Numbered from the stretch's first letter, positions 35,541 to 46,010 are shown. The stretch is DNA of 64,000 nt from an uncultured Oscillospiraceae bacterium (GCA_934462925.1 CAKSIT010000014.1:1-64000), one strand, 5' to 3'. Notes: generated by a model from the letters alone, not told the origin. Program-made: numbers and translations.

Positions 35541-36173
35541 ATGCCGTTCGATTACAAAAAAGAGTACAGGGAGTTCTATCTCCCGCCGAAAAAGCCGACT
35601 ATAGTTACCGTACCGCAGATGAATTACCTTGCGGTGCGCGGCAGCGGCGACCCGAACGCCGAGGGCGGCGAGTACAAGAAGTCGCTCGAGCTGCTGTACC
35701 CGATAGCGTTCACGATAAAAATGAGCAAAAAGGGCAGCCGCGCTATAGAGGGCTACTTTGATTATGTCGTGCCGCCGCTTGAGGGCTTCTGGTGGCAGGA
35801 CGGCGTGAGCGGCGTGGATTTTTCGCATAAAGAGGCGTTCAGCTTTATTTCTGTGATTCGCCTGCCCGATTTTGTAACGCGCAGCGACTTTGAGTGGGCG
35901 ATAGCCGAGGCTGAGCTAAAGAAAAAGGCGGACTTTTCAAGGGTGGAGTTCTTTGCATACAGCGAGGGGCTGTGCGTGCAGTGTATGCACACGGGCCGCT
36001 ACGACGACGAGCCTGCGACGATTGCCGCAATGCACGATTTCGCCGCGCAGAACGGCTATGCTATAGACATAACGCCAAGCCGTATGCACCACGAAATATA
36101 TCTTTCAGACCCGCGCAGATGCGCGCCCGAAAACCTTAAAACAGTCGTTCGTCACCCGATAAAGCCCGTGTGA
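35541..36173 (+). CDS. GyrI-like small-molecule-binding protein
   Basis: A 210-residue GyrI-like domain protein (YREFYLPPKKPTIVTVPQMNYLAVRG, VPPLEGFWW, CVQCMHTGRYDDEPATIAAM, RMHHEIYLSDPRR). Such proteins bind hydrophobic or drug-like ligands and some hydrolyse cyclopropanes. There is no DNA-binding domain attached. The start at 35541 follows GGGAGGATAAA; the upstream extension is unlikely. Confidence 0.82.
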   Translation: MPFDYKKEYREFYLPPKKPTIVTVPQMNYLAVRGSGDPNAEGGEYKKSLELLYPIAFTIKMSKKGSRAIEGYFDYVVPPLEGFWWQDGVSGVDFSHKEAFSFISVIRLPDFVTRSDFEWAIAEAELKKKADFSRVEFFAYSEGLCVQCMHTGRYDDEPATIAAMHDFAAQNGYAIDITPSRMHHEIYLSDPRRCAPENLKTVVRHPIKPV

Positions 36174-36198
36174 GCGGCAAAGAACAGAGGACAGAGAA

Positions 36199-37065
36199 AT
36201 GAGATTATCCGACAAGTGGCAGGACTACTGCCTTATCGACACATCAGACGGGGAGCGCCTTGAGCGCTGGGGGGACGTTACGCTTATACGCCCCGACCCG
36301 CAGATAATATGGAAATGCAGCGGCACAGCGCCCGAGTGGGGCAGCGCGCACGCGCGGTATATCCGCTCGTCCTCGGGCGGGGGCGCGTGGGACTACCGCA
36401 GGAAGCTCCCCGAAAGCTGGCAGATAAAGTACGGCGAGCTTACGTTCATGGTAAAGCCAACGGGCTTCAAGCACACGGGGCTTTTCCCCGAGCAGGCGGT
36501 GAACTGGGACTACTGCGCGGAGCTTATACGCGGCGCGGGGCGTCCCGTAAACGTACTTAACCTGTTTGCGTACACGGGGGGAGCAACCCTTGCGTGCGCG
36601 GCTGCGGGCGCTTCGGTGTGCCATTGCGACGCCGTTAAGGGCATGGTGGACTGGGCGCGCACCAACGCCAAGCTCTCCGGTCTTTCAGACCGCCCCATAC
36701 GCTGGATAGTGGACGACGCGGTGAAGTTTATCGGGCGGGAGATACGCCGCGGCACGCGCTACGACGGCATAATCCTCGACCCGCCGAGCTACGGGCGCGG
36801 CACTAACGGCGAGATGTGGAAGCTTGAGGACAGCATTTACGGGCTAATGACGTCCGTAACGCAGCTGCTCTCGGACAAGCCGCTATTCGTGCTGCTTAAC
36901 AGCTACACCACGGGGCTTTCGGCGTCGGTTATGGAGTACCTGCTGCGCATGACTGTCGGCGCGCGCTTCGACATCACGGTGGATTCGCAGGAAATAGGGC
37001 TGCCCGTAAAGCAGACAGGGCTTGCGCTGCCCTGCGGAAGCACGGCTATAGTGCGCTTTAAGTGA
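36199..37065 (+). CDS. Class I SAM-dependent methyltransferase (RlmI/RlmK-like)
   Basis: A 288-residue methyltransferase. It has an N-terminal substrate part ending in GFKHTGLFPEQAVNWDY, a SAM site VLNLFAYTGGATLACAAAGA and a catalytic-type loop YDGIILDPPSYGRG. It is close to rRNA methyltransferases of the RlmI/RlmK branch, with no PUA domain. The target base is unknown. It begins 25 bp after the GyrI-like gene. Confidence 0.85.
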   Translation: MRLSDKWQDYCLIDTSDGERLERWGDVTLIRPDPQIIWKCSGTAPEWGSAHARYIRSSSGGGAWDYRRKLPESWQIKYGELTFMVKPTGFKHTGLFPEQAVNWDYCAELIRGAGRPVNVLNLFAYTGGATLACAAAGASVCHCDAVKGMVDWARTNAKLSGLSDRPIRWIVDDAVKFIGREIRRGTRYDGIILDPPSYGRGTNGEMWKLEDSIYGLMTSVTQLLSDKPLFVLLNSYTTGLSASVMEYLLRMTVGARFDITVDSQEIGLPVKQTGLALPCGSTAIVRFK

Positions 37066-37092
37066 TATGCAATTGTGTGAGGATAAAAGAAC

Positions 37093-38853
37093 TTGAACAT
37101 AATAGAAGTAGAAAACCTGTCGTTTGATTATATAAGCTACGACGACGATGGCAGCGAGAGCGGCAGGACGCGCGTTCTGGACAACGTGTCGCTAAGCGTT
37201 CCCGAGGGGCAGTTTGTGGCGGTGCTTGGGCATAACGGCTGCGGAAAATCGACCCTTGCAAAGCACCTTAACGCCATACTTACCCCCACGTCGGGCAGGG
37301 TGACGGTATGCGGCATGGACACCGCGGACGAGGACAGGCTGTACGACATCAGAAGCAACGTCGGCATGGTGTTCCAGAACCCAGACAACCAGCTTGTCGC
37401 GACTATCGTCGAGGAGGACGTGGCGTTCGCGCCGGAAAACCTTGGCGTGCCGCCCGAGGAGATACGAAAGCGAGTTGACGAAGCGCTGCGGCAGGTGGAT
37501 ATGTACGAGTTTCGCGAACACGCGCCGCACCAGCTTTCGGGCGGGCAGAAGCAGCGCGTGGCAATCGCGGGCGTTATAGCCATGCAGCCGCGCTGTATCG
37601 TAATGGACGAGCCTACCGCCATGCTTGACCCGCGCGGCAGGCGCGAAGTCATGAAGACCGTAAAGCACCTTAACCGCGACAAGGGCATAACCGTTGTGTT
37701 CATCACGCATTACATGGACGAAGCCGCGCAGGCGGACCGCGTTGTTGTAATGGACGGCGGCGGTATAATCATGGACGACGTGCCTAAAAAGGTTTTTTCG
37801 CAGGTGGAGCGCCTGCGCGCCGTAGGGCTTGACGTGCCGCAGGTGACGGAGCTGTGTTCAATGCTCCGCCGCGACGGCATAGACATTTCGCAGGAGATAA
37901 TAGGCGAGGAGGAGTGCGCGCAGGCGCTGTGCGCCCTTACCAAGGGAAAGAGCCTGCCGCCCGAGCCGCAGGGCGCTCCCGCAGAAAAAAAGCCTGACGA
38001 GGGTACGCCCGCAGTTGAGGTAAAGGACCTTGTGTACAAATACAGCATAGGCACGCCGTTTGAAAAGGCGGCGGTGGACGGCGTTTCACTCAGCGTTGCA
38101 AAGGGCGAGCTTGTCGGCATAATCGGCCACACGGGCAGCGGCAAGTCAACGCTTATACAGCACCTTAACGGGCTTATAAAGCCAACCTCGGGCGAGGTTT
38201 TCGCGGACGGCGTAAACATCTGGGACAAGGGCGTAAACATACGCGAGGTGCGCTTTAAGGTGGGCATGGTGTTCCAGTATTCAGAACACCAGCTGTTTGA
38301 GGAGACCGTTGCAAAGGACATAGCCTACGGCCCGCGCAACATGGGGCTGTCTGAGGACGAAATAAACGAGCGCGTGCGCAGCGCCGCAAGGAGCATGGAC
38401 ATAACGCACCTGCTCGAGCGCTCCCCGTTTGAGCTTTCGGGCGGGCAGCAGCGCAGGGTAGCGCTCGCGGGGGTGCTTGCAATGAACCCCGCAGTGCTTA
38501 TTCTCGACGAGCCTGCCGCAGGCCTCGACCCGCGCGGCAGAGAAAAGATACTCGCGCAGATACAGCAGTATCACCGCGAATCGGGTAAGACGGTGCTGCT
38601 GGTGTCGCACTCTATGGAGGACATAGTGCGCTTTGCCACAAAGGTGCTTGTAATGAACAAGGGGCGGGTGTTCTGCTACGACACGCCCGACAGGGTGTTT
38701 GCACGCACGCAGGAGCTTGCAGACATAGGGCTTGACGTGCCGCAGATAACGCGCATGGCTCACATAATGAAGCGCATGGGTACGGATATCGGCGACGACA
38801 TATATACAACGGCAAGAGCCGCGCAGAGGCTTGAACGGCTGATAAACGGGTAG
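37093..38853 (+). CDS. Energy-coupling factor ATPase, fused EcfA1-EcfA2
   Basis: A 586-residue protein with two complete ABC ATPase domains in tandem. Half 1 has Walker A GHNGCGKST, signature LSGGQKQRVAIAG and Walker B CIVMDEPTAM. Half 2 has GHTGSGKST, LSGGQQRRVALAG and LILDEPAAG. In most Bacillota the two are separate genes between ribosomal genes and ecfT-truA; here they are joined, with a ~45-residue linker near 290. It powers vitamin and metal uptake with EcfT and various S components. The start codon is TTG. Confidence 0.92.
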   Translation: MNIIEVENLSFDYISYDDDGSESGRTRVLDNVSLSVPEGQFVAVLGHNGCGKSTLAKHLNAILTPTSGRVTVCGMDTADEDRLYDIRSNVGMVFQNPDNQLVATIVEEDVAFAPENLGVPPEEIRKRVDEALRQVDMYEFREHAPHQLSGGQKQRVAIAGVIAMQPRCIVMDEPTAMLDPRGRREVMKTVKHLNRDKGITVVFITHYMDEAAQADRVVVMDGGGIIMDDVPKKVFSQVERLRAVGLDVPQVTELCSMLRRDGIDISQEIIGEEECAQALCALTKGKSLPPEPQGAPAEKKPDEGTPAVEVKDLVYKYSIGTPFEKAAVDGVSLSVAKGELVGIIGHTGSGKSTLIQHLNGLIKPTSGEVFADGVNIWDKGVNIREVRFKVGMVFQYSEHQLFEETVAKDIAYGPRNMGLSEDEINERVRSAARSMDITHLLERSPFELSGGQQRRVALAGVLAMNPAVLILDEPAAGLDPRGREKILAQIQQYHRESGKTVLLVSHSMEDIVRFATKVLVMNKGRVFCYDTPDRVFARTQELADIGLDVPQITRMAHIMKRMGTDIGDDIYTTARAAQRLERLING

Positions 38854-38871
38854 AACGACAAAGGGACAGAA

Positions 38872-39684
38872 ATGATAAAGGATATAACCATAGGACAGTA
38901 TTTCCCCGGAAATTCTGTTATTCACAAGCTGGACAGCCGCGTTAAGCTGCTGCTGGATATCGTGTACCTTGTGGCGCTTTTCACCGCGCAGAGCTACACG
39001 GGGCTGCTTGCAGGGCTGCTTTTCATGTTGGTTTGCTATATCCTCGCGGGGATAAAGCTTATAATGATACTAAAGAGCATAAAGCCCATAGTGCCGCTTA
39101 TGGTGTTTACGGGCGTGCTTAACGTGCTGTTTATCAAGGGTGAAACGCCGCTTTTCGAGTGGTGGATAATCTCGGTTTACCCCGAGGGCATTAAAATGGC
39201 GGTATTTATGCTGGTGAGGGTAATGGCGCTTATCATAGGTATGTCGCTGCTTACTTACACCACCTCGCCCATTATGCTGACAGACGCTATAGAGCGGCTG
39301 CTGAGTCCGCTTAAAAAACTGCGCTTTCCCGTGCATGAGCTGTCGATGATGATGACGATAGCGCTGCGCTTTATCCCGACGCTCGTTGAGGAAACGGACA
39401 AGATAATGTCCGCGCAGAAAGCGCGCGGCGCGGAGCTTGACAGCGGGGGACTGCTTAAAAAGGCAAAGTCGCTTGTGCCTGTGCTGATACCGCTTTTCGT
39501 GTCGGCGTTCAAGCGCGCAAACGAGCTTGCAACGGCTATGGAATGCCGCTGCTATCACGGCGGCGAGGGCAGAACGCGCCTGCGGCAGCTGCACACAGCG
39601 CCGCGCGACTGGGTTGCGTGCGCTGTAATGCTGGGGCTTTTAGGCGCGGTAATAGCGATAAACTGCCTGCCCATGCTGCCATAG
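38872..39684 (+). CDS. ecfT: Energy-coupling factor transmembrane protein EcfT
   Basis: A 270-residue EcfT with about six helices and the coupling motifs near the C-terminal half (AQKARGAEL, then AMECRCYHGG), which grip the ATPases. GQYFPGNSVIHKLDSRVKLLL at the N-terminus is typical. It links the fused ATPase to substrate-binding S components, none of which are in this window. Confidence 0.94.
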   Translation: MIKDITIGQYFPGNSVIHKLDSRVKLLLDIVYLVALFTAQSYTGLLAGLLFMLVCYILAGIKLIMILKSIKPIVPLMVFTGVLNVLFIKGETPLFEWWIISVYPEGIKMAVFMLVRVMALIIGMSLLTYTTSPIMLTDAIERLLSPLKKLRFPVHELSMMMTIALRFIPTLVEETDKIMSAQKARGAELDSGGLLKKAKSLVPVLIPLFVSAFKRANELATAMECRCYHGGEGRTRLRQLHTAPRDWVACAVMLGLLGAVIAINCLPMLP

Positions 39685-39694
39685 GAGCGCTGAC

Positions 39695-40438
39695 ATGAGG
39701 AATCTCAAGGTATTCATAGCGTATAACGGCGCTGCGTACCACGGCTTTCAGCGGCAGGGGAACGCCGTTACCGTGCAGGAAACGGTAGAGCGCGCGATAG
39801 GGAAGCTCCTTAAAACGCCGCCGCCCGTTATTTACGGCTGCTCGCGCACGGACGCGGGCGTACACGCGCGGCGCTTCTGCTTTAACGTGCGGGTGGAAAG
39901 CCGCATTCCCTGCGAGGGCTTTGTGCGCGGCATGAACACGCTTTTGCCGCCTGACGTTGCCGTGCTTTCCTGCGAGGACGCGCCCGAGGACTTCCACGCG
40001 CGCTACGACACGCAGGGCAAGGAGTACGTTTACGTGATAAACAACAAGCCGCAGCGCGACGTGTTCATGCAGCAGCTTGCGTACCACTACCCGTACCCGC
40101 TTGACATTGAGAAAATGCGCGCGGCGGCGGCGCTTTTAACGGGCGAACACGACTTCGCCGCGTTCTGCCGCGCGGAGGGCAGGGCGCGCGTAAGCACGAC
40201 GGTACGCACGGTGTACGGCATTACCGTAACGGAGCGCGACGGGCTGTGCGAGATAAGGGTGAGCGGCAGCGGATTCCTCTACAACATGGTGAGGATAATC
40301 GCGGGAACGCTCATTTATATAAGCGAGGGGAAGCTCTCGCAGGAGGATATCCTGCGGGCGCTTGAAACAGGGGACAGGTCGTTTGCGGGGGTAACGCTCC
40401 CGCCCGAGGGACTTTACCTGAGCGAGGTGCGCTATTAA
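39695..40438 (+). CDS. truA: tRNA pseudouridine(38-40) synthase
   Basis: A 247-residue TruA with catalytic Asp in GCSRTDAGVHARRFC. It also shows the N-terminal AYNGAAYHGFQRQGNAVTVQE and C-terminal RVSGSGFLYNMVRIIAGTL. It modifies positions 38-40 of tRNA anticodon stems. Its position directly after ecfT is the classic Bacillota order. Confidence 0.95.
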   Translation: MRNLKVFIAYNGAAYHGFQRQGNAVTVQETVERAIGKLLKTPPPVIYGCSRTDAGVHARRFCFNVRVESRIPCEGFVRGMNTLLPPDVAVLSCEDAPEDFHARYDTQGKEYVYVINNKPQRDVFMQQLAYHYPYPLDIEKMRAAAALLTGEHDFAAFCRAEGRARVSTTVRTVYGITVTERDGLCEIRVSGSGFLYNMVRIIAGTLIYISEGKLSQEDILRALETGDRSFAGVTLPPEGLYLSEVRY

Positions 40439-40487
40439 GCAGGTAATTGCCGCTGCGGGCTTGACTTGAAAGGAGTATGGTGCTATA

Positions 40488-41612
40488 ATGGATAATAGTC
40501 CGAAAAAAGATACGGGCAGGGGCAGGGACTTTCGGCTCGGCGCGGCGCTTGTAATACTGCTGGCGCTGGCGCTTATTCTTGTGGCTTTGAACTGGGGCAA
40601 GATATTAGCGCCGCTGAAGGACGCCGCGCTTGAAACGGACAGCGGCACGTTCCCTGTGGAGCTGCCCGGCAGCGCGGGCTACGGGCTGTACGAGCTTGGC
40701 GAGAACATCTGCCTGCTTACGGACACCTACATCTACACCTATAACTCCGAGGGCGCTAATATCGCGGGGATACAGCACGGGCTTCAGAACCCTGCGGCGT
40801 CCTCAAACGCAAAGCGCGTTATGGTCTACGACAGGAGCGGCAAGGGAATAAAGATGTTTTCGCGCTCGGCGGAGGTATATTCTGCCACGGCTGACGATAC
40901 GATAGTTTTCGGGCAGATAGGAACGAATGAGCGCTGCGCGTTCGTTACGACCTCTGCGCGCTATTCCAACTGCCTGTACGTGCTTAACGGCGAGGGCAGG
41001 CAGATATTCCGCTACTATTCGCCCGACAAGAAGATAATGCAGGTGCGCTTTACCGACGACGAGGCGGGCGTGTTCCTGACGCTTATGGACGAGCGCGACG
41101 GCGAGCTTATTTTCAGCGCGGCAAGGCTTGACATAAACGCTGCGACCGAGAGCTTTCTGTGGGAAACGCCGCTTGCTGCGGGCGTGCCGTATTCGGCGCA
41201 GCTCTGCGGCGACGGGCTGTACATAGTCGGCGCTGACGGCCACGCGCTGCTCGACCCGCTTACGGGCGAGATAAAGGCGTCGGGCGGCTTTACGGGCGGC
41301 ATTGCGGACATTCCGCCTGCGGATAAGCTGCGGGTGCTGGTGTTCAACGATTCCGCATCTAACGCGTTTGCGGCGGTAGCCTACAACGAGCTGCTCGAAG
41401 CGCAGTACACGCTGGGCGTTGACAGCGCCTCAACGTATGCGGTGAGCGGCAGCGCGCTCTACGTACTGTCCGAAAACACGCTGAGAGCGTATAGCGATAC
41501 GCTTGAGCTTACAAAGGAGTACGAGCTTGACGACGTGTATTCCGACATGATGATAGAGGGCGGCAGCGCATACCTGCTGGGCTACAACACCGTGCAGAAG
41601 CTGGTGCTGTAA
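40488..41612 (+). CDS. Single-pass membrane beta-propeller-like protein (DUF5711-like)
   Basis: A 374-residue protein. A short basic N-terminus is followed by one helix (about 19-38) and an extracytoplasmic domain of repeating beta segments (YTYNSEGANIAGIQHG, VYDRSGKGIKMFSRS, YVLNGEGRQIFRYY, ALLDPLTGEIKASGGF), as in a propeller. I believe it is the DUF5711 family of Clostridia. No function is known. The start follows GAAAGGAG. It lies between truA and the CvpA-like gene. Confidence 0.65.
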   Translation: MDNSPKKDTGRGRDFRLGAALVILLALALILVALNWGKILAPLKDAALETDSGTFPVELPGSAGYGLYELGENICLLTDTYIYTYNSEGANIAGIQHGLQNPAASSNAKRVMVYDRSGKGIKMFSRSAEVYSATADDTIVFGQIGTNERCAFVTTSARYSNCLYVLNGEGRQIFRYYSPDKKIMQVRFTDDEAGVFLTLMDERDGELIFSAARLDINAATESFLWETPLAAGVPYSAQLCGDGLYIVGADGHALLDPLTGEIKASGGFTGGIADIPPADKLRVLVFNDSASNAFAAVAYNELLEAQYTLGVDSASTYAVSGSALYVLSENTLRAYSDTLELTKEYELDDVYSDMMIEGGSAYLLGYNTVQKLVL

Positions 41613-41634
41613 CGGCGTTTCCGAAAGGAGAATT

Positions 41635-42666
41635 ATGGAGAATTATGCCTTTATATACGATATAGTCGCTGCGGCGTTTATTATAGGAATGCTGTTCGCG
41701 GGGCTTAAAAAGGGCTTTGCAAGCGCTGTTGTGAGCGCGGTCGCGGTAGTGGCGGCGTTTATATGCGCAATGACGTTCAGCGAGCCTGTAACGCGCTCGC
41801 TCTATCAGTCGCTTGTCGAGGAAAAGCTCGAGCAGGCGGTAGACAAGCAGCTTGGCGAGGCTATGTCGGAGATTTCTCTCGGCGGCGTAGAATCGCTCGA
41901 TTACGACGCGGTGCTTATCTCGGGTACGCCCGCGCGCGAGGTTGCGCTCGATTACGGCGGCACGGGCAAGGCTATAGTAGACCTGTCCTCGCTTGACCTT
42001 AGCGCTACGGGCATAGCGCAGGCGGACCTGTCGCGCTTTGGCATAGCGCAGGACGCCGACTTTTCGGACGTTAGCGCAAAGACCGCGGAGTTTACGCGCG
42101 CGGACATTGAAAAGTACGGGCTTGGCAAAATGGCGTTCGCGCAGTATCTTGTTGTAAACGCGCAGGGGTCAGACGTTCTCGCGCCGTTTACGCAGTTTAC
42201 AACGCAGGTGGGCGAGGCGCTGCCCGTCATATTCGGCGGCACGGCTGAGGACATCTCAAACGGCAGGGCGGACGCTATACGCGCGGTGGTGCTTGTAATG
42301 CTAAACACCTCGGCTTCTGCAAGGGACGCCGTGATAGACGGCATAATCGAGCCGTGCTTTGTGATGATAATGCGAAACGTGGCGTTTGTGGTGATTTTTG
42401 CGGCAGTATGCACGGTGCTTGCTATTGTGGCTTCGCTGCTGAAATTCGTCAACAAGATACCCGTGCTTGGCGGGTTCAACTCCGCGGCGGGCGCTGTACT
42501 TGGCGCGCTTGAGGGCGCTGTGGCGGTATTTGTGGCGTGCCTGCTTGTGAGAATGCTTATCACGCTTACGGGCGGGAACGTTGTGTTCCTGAACGAGGCG
42601 ACCATAGATGAAACGTATCTGTTCAGGCTGTTTTATCATCTTGATTTCCTGAACTTTGTGAAATAA
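41635..42666 (+). CDS. CvpA-like membrane protein
   Basis: A 343-residue protein with an N-terminal CvpA part (YDIVAAAFIIGMLFAGLKKGFASAVVSAV). A long extracytoplasmic insert (about 60-205) follows, then C-terminal helices with SLLKFVNKIPVLGGFNSAAGAVLGALEG, the conserved CvpA core. CvpA proteins are needed for envelope or secretion functions of unclear mechanism. The insert makes it longer than the ~160-180-residue norm. The start follows AAAGGAG. Confidence 0.75.
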   Translation: MENYAFIYDIVAAAFIIGMLFAGLKKGFASAVVSAVAVVAAFICAMTFSEPVTRSLYQSLVEEKLEQAVDKQLGEAMSEISLGGVESLDYDAVLISGTPAREVALDYGGTGKAIVDLSSLDLSATGIAQADLSRFGIAQDADFSDVSAKTAEFTRADIEKYGLGKMAFAQYLVVNAQGSDVLAPFTQFTTQVGEALPVIFGGTAEDISNGRADAIRAVVLVMLNTSASARDAVIDGIIEPCFVMIMRNVAFVVIFAAVCTVLAIVASLLKFVNKIPVLGGFNSAAGAVLGALEGAVAVFVACLLVRMLITLTGGNVVFLNEATIDETYLFRLFYHLDFLNFVK

Positions 42667-42687
42667 ACAAGAAAAGAGGTAGACGAC

Positions 42688-45099
42688 ATGAAAATGATGA
42701 TGTGTTCGAGATGTAAAAAGCGTCCCGCTGTGATATTCATTTCTACAATGAACGGTTCTGAGCGCAAGGACGAGGGCCTGTGCCTGCCCTGCGCAAAGGA
42801 GCTTGGCATTCCGCAGGTGAGCGATTATCTCAAGCAGATGGGCATATCCGAGGACGACTTCAACAACGCATGCGAGAGCGTTCTCGACGAAAACGGCGAG
42901 CTTGACCCGAGCGCCCTTGAGGGCATGGAGGGGCTTTTCGGCCTTGGCGACCACGGCGCGGACAACGACGATGACGTCGAGGAATCGGGCGACGAGGAGG
43001 AAAGCTCCGAAAAGGAGGGCGAGGGGCTGTTTGAGCGCGGCGGCGCAGGCACAGTGCCGAGCTTTCTGCGCAATCTTTTCGGCAGCATGAGCGGCTCTGA
43101 CGACAAGCACGAAAAGCAGGGCGAGGAGAGCGCCGACGAGCCGTCCGAGCGCAAGCCGCGCAAAAAGTCCGAAAAGACCGACAAAAAGCGCCGCTGTCTT
43201 GAAACCTACTGCACTAACCTTACCCGCCGCGCCGCGGAGGGCAAGATAGACCGCATAGTCGGCAGGGAAAAGGAGATATACCGCGTTTTGCAGATACTTT
43301 CCCGCCGCTCAAAGAACAACCCCTGCCTTATAGGCGAACCGGGCGTAGGCAAAACCGCTATCGCGGAGGGGCTTGCGCTTAAGCTTGCAAGCGGCGACGT
43401 GCCGTTCAGGCTTCAGGACAAGGAGCTTTATATGCTCGACCTTACCGCGCTTATCGCGGGTACGCAGTTCAGGGGGCAGTTTGAGAGCCGCGTGAAGTCC
43501 CTGCTGGAGGAGATAAAGAACGCGGGCAACGTTATGCTTTTTGTGGACGAGGTACACAACCTCGTCGGCACGGGCGGCGACAGCGAGGGTACGATGAACG
43601 CCGCGAATATGTTTAAGCCCGCCCTGTCGCGCGGAGAGCTGCAGGTGATAGGCGCTACCACGTTCGAGGAGTACAGAAAGCACATTGAAAAGGACAGCGC
43701 GCTCGAGCGCCGCTTCCAGCCCGTTACCGTAAACGAGCCGACGATAGACGAAACCGTCGAGCTTCTGGGCGGCATAAAGGAGTACTACGAGAATCACCAC
43801 AAGGTAAAGGTGGACGACGAGGTTACGAGAATGTGCGCGGTTCTTTCCGAGCGCTACATCAACGACCGCTTCCTGCCCGACAAGGCCATTGACCTGCTTG
43901 ACGAGGCATGCGCGTGCGCAAGCCTTGAAAACACTAGCATAACCGAGTACGAAAAGACCAAAAAGGCGCTTGAAAAGCTTCGCGAGGAGGAGAACGCGCT
44001 CTCCGAGGAAACCCCGCCGAACTACGAGCGCATGGCGCAGGTAAAGACCGAGATAGCAAAGGCGGAAGAGAAGAACGCCGAGCTTAAGGACAAGGCGGAG
44101 AACGTTTCCGTTACGCTTGACGACTTGTCAAAGGTAATTGAGATGTGGACGGGTATCCCCGCGAACAGGATACAGGAAACCGAGTACAAGCGTATAGGAA
44201 AGCTCGAGGAGAACCTTAAGGCAAAGGTAATCGGGCAGGACGAGGCGTGCGAGCTTGTGGCAAAGGCGATAAAGCGCACGCGCGTTCAGCTCACGTCCCG
44301 CCGCAGGCCCGCGTCGTTCATTTTCGTAGGGCCTACCGGCGTTGGCAAAACCGAGCTTGTTAAGGTGCTTGCAGCCGAGATGTTCGACACGGTAGAGCCG
44401 CTTATAAGGCTTGATATGTCGGAGTATATGGAAAAGCACAGCGTGTCAAAGATAATCGGTTCGCCCCCGGGCTATGTCGGCTACGACGAGGCGGGGCAGC
44501 TCACCGAGCGCGTGCGCAGGAAGCCTTATTCCGTAATACTTTTCGACGAGATAGAAAAGGCGCACCCCGACGTTATGAACATTCTGCTTCAGATTCTCGA
44601 CGAGGGCAAGATAAACGACTCGCACGGCAGGTCTGTAAGCTTTGAGAACACCGTTATCTGCATGACGTCCAACGCGGGTTCTAGCACGGGCATGAACGGC
44701 ATAGGCTTCAGCAAGAGCGAGGGCGACATGACAAAGGAACGCGCGATGAAGGGTCTGCGGGAGTTCCTGCGCCCAGAGTTTCTTGGAAGAATAGACGAGA
44801 TAGTGACGTTCTCGCCGCTCAGCGAGGAGGCGTACGCGAAAATCGCGCGCCTTATGCTCGAGGAGATACGCTCGCCGCTTAAGGAGAAGAGGCTTAAGCT
44901 TGACATTGCCGAGAACGTATACCCCGCAGTCGCTAAAAAGGCGTTCGGCGGCAAGTTCGGCGGCAGAGATATCCGCAGGGTTATCCGCTCGGACATTGAG
45001 GACAGCCTTGCAAACCAGCTCATAGAAAACGCCGACAGGAAGCTCACGCGCGTTACGGTGAACGCTGACGGCGGCGAAATAAAGGTGAGCGTGGAATGA
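42688..45099 (+). CDS. ClpE-like AAA+ unfoldase with N-terminal zinc finger
   Basis: An 803-residue Hsp100 protein. It has an N-terminal McsA/ClpE-type zinc finger ([23 protein letters not shown]), a very acidic linker (about 75-115) and a first AAA domain (Walker [22 protein letters not shown]). A short middle coil follows, then a second AAA domain ([14 protein letters not shown], sensor region MTSNAGSS) and a C-terminal D2 small domain. It unfolds proteins for ClpP or disaggregates them. The canonical double Clp N-domain of ClpC is absent, which fits ClpE. clpP and ctsR are not adjacent. Confidence 0.88.
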   Translation: MKMMMCSRCKKRPAVIFISTMNGSERKDEGLCLPCAKELGIPQVSDYLKQMGISEDDFNNACESVLDENGELDPSALEGMEGLFGLGDHGADNDDDVEESGDEEESSEKEGEGLFERGGAGTVPSFLRNLFGSMSGSDDKHEKQGEESADEPSERKPRKKSEKTDKKRRCLETYCTNLTRRAAEGKIDRIVGREKEIYRVLQILSRRSKNNPCLIGEPGVGKTAIAEGLALKLASGDVPFRLQDKELYMLDLTALIAGTQFRGQFESRVKSLLEEIKNAGNVMLFVDEVHNLVGTGGDSEGTMNAANMFKPALSRGELQVIGATTFEEYRKHIEKDSALERRFQPVTVNEPTIDETVELLGGIKEYYENHHKVKVDDEVTRMCAVLSERYINDRFLPDKAIDLLDEACACASLENTSITEYEKTKKALEKLREEENALSEETPPNYERMAQVKTEIAKAEEKNAELKDKAENVSVTLDDLSKVIEMWTGIPANRIQETEYKRIGKLEENLKAKVIGQDEACELVAKAIKRTRVQLTSRRRPASFIFVGPTGVGKTELVKVLAAEMFDTVEPLIRLDMSEYMEKHSVSKIIGSPPGYVGYDEAGQLTERVRRKPYSVILFDEIEKAHPDVMNILLQILDEGKINDSHGRSVSFENTVICMTSNAGSSTGMNGIGFSKSEGDMTKERAMKGLREFLRPEFLGRIDEIVTFSPLSEEAYAKIARLMLEEIRSPLKEKRLKLDIAENVYPAVAKKAFGGKFGGRDIRRVIRSDIEDSLANQLIENADRKLTRVTVNADGGEIKVSVE

Positions 45100-45800
45100 C
45101 CGTCCTGATAACGGGCGGCACGGGCGCAATCGGCGCGGCAATCGCCGAAAACTACGCGTCGACGGACGACGTGGTGTTCACCTACAATACGCGCGCGGAG
45201 CAGGCGCAGACCCTTTGCGAGCGCCTGCATTGCGCGGCGGTGCAGATGGACGCTGCGGACAGGGAAAGCGTTGAACGCGCGGTTGCGCAGGTGCTGCGGG
45301 ACTACGGGCATATCGACGTGCTTGTGAACAACGCGGGCATATCGCAGATAAAGCTTTTCGGCGACATAACGCCGCAGGACTGGGACAGAATGCTTGCGGT
45401 GAACCTCACGGGGTGCTTCAACACCTGTCACGCCGTGCTGCGGCATATGATAGCGCGAAAAAGCGGCGCTATTGTCAACGTGTCATCTGTGTGGGGAGTG
45501 CACGGCGCTTCGTGCGAGGTGCATTATTCCGCCGCAAAGGCGGGCGTTATAGGGCTTACAAAGGCGCTTGCAAAGGAAGTGGGCGCATCGGGCGTTACCG
45601 TAAACTGCGTAGCGCCGGGCGTTATCGACAGCCCGATGAACAGCGCGCACCTCACCGAGGACGACCTGCGCGAGCTGTCCGAGCAGACGCCCGTGGGCAG
45701 GCTCGGCAGGGCGGACGAGGTAGCGCAGGCTGTGCGCTTTCTTGCGGAAAACCGTTTTGTAACAGGGCAGGTGCTGGGCGTTGACGGCGGGTTCTACTAA
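45096..45800 (+). CDS. Short-chain dehydrogenase/reductase (FabG-like)
   Basis: A 234-residue SDR: cofactor motif TGGTGAIGAAIA at residues 6-17, NNAGIS, catalytic Ser in VNVSSVWG, YSAAK (Tyr and Lys) and VNCVAPGVIDSPM. It is close to 3-oxoacyl-ACP reductases in sequence, but it is not in a fatty-acid operon, so its substrate is unsure. Its ATG overlaps the stop of the ClpE-like gene. Confidence 0.85.
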   Translation: MTVLITGGTGAIGAAIAENYASTDDVVFTYNTRAEQAQTLCERLHCAAVQMDAADRESVERAVAQVLRDYGHIDVLVNNAGISQIKLFGDITPQDWDRMLAVNLTGCFNTCHAVLRHMIARKSGAIVNVSSVWGVHGASCEVHYSAAKAGVIGLTKALAKEVGASGVTVNCVAPGVIDSPMNSAHLTEDDLRELSEQTPVGRLGRADEVAQAVRFLAENRFVTGQVLGVDGGFY

Positions 45801-45927
45801 CGCAAAAAATGCTCACAGGGGCATATTTTGTCGAAAAAGGACAGAATAATATACCCCATATTGTGTTTTTGTATAAATTGACCGTTTTTCCCCGAAAAAC
45901 TTTGTCAAAAAAATCTCAAATAAGCGG

Positions 45928-45956
45928 TTGAAATTCGGCGCAAAATATAGTATAAT
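45928..45956 (+). promoter_or_regulatory. Sigma-A promoter of the decarboxylase subunit genes
   Basis: TTGAAA (45928-45933), 17-bp spacer, TATAAT (45951-45956). A small ccccc/ggggg hairpin lies in the leader near 45980-45993. Confidence 0.85.
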
Positions 45957-46010
45957 AGTTTTGATTGATAGACCATACCCCCGTAAGGGGGAAGAAAAAG
46001 GAGACATCAT

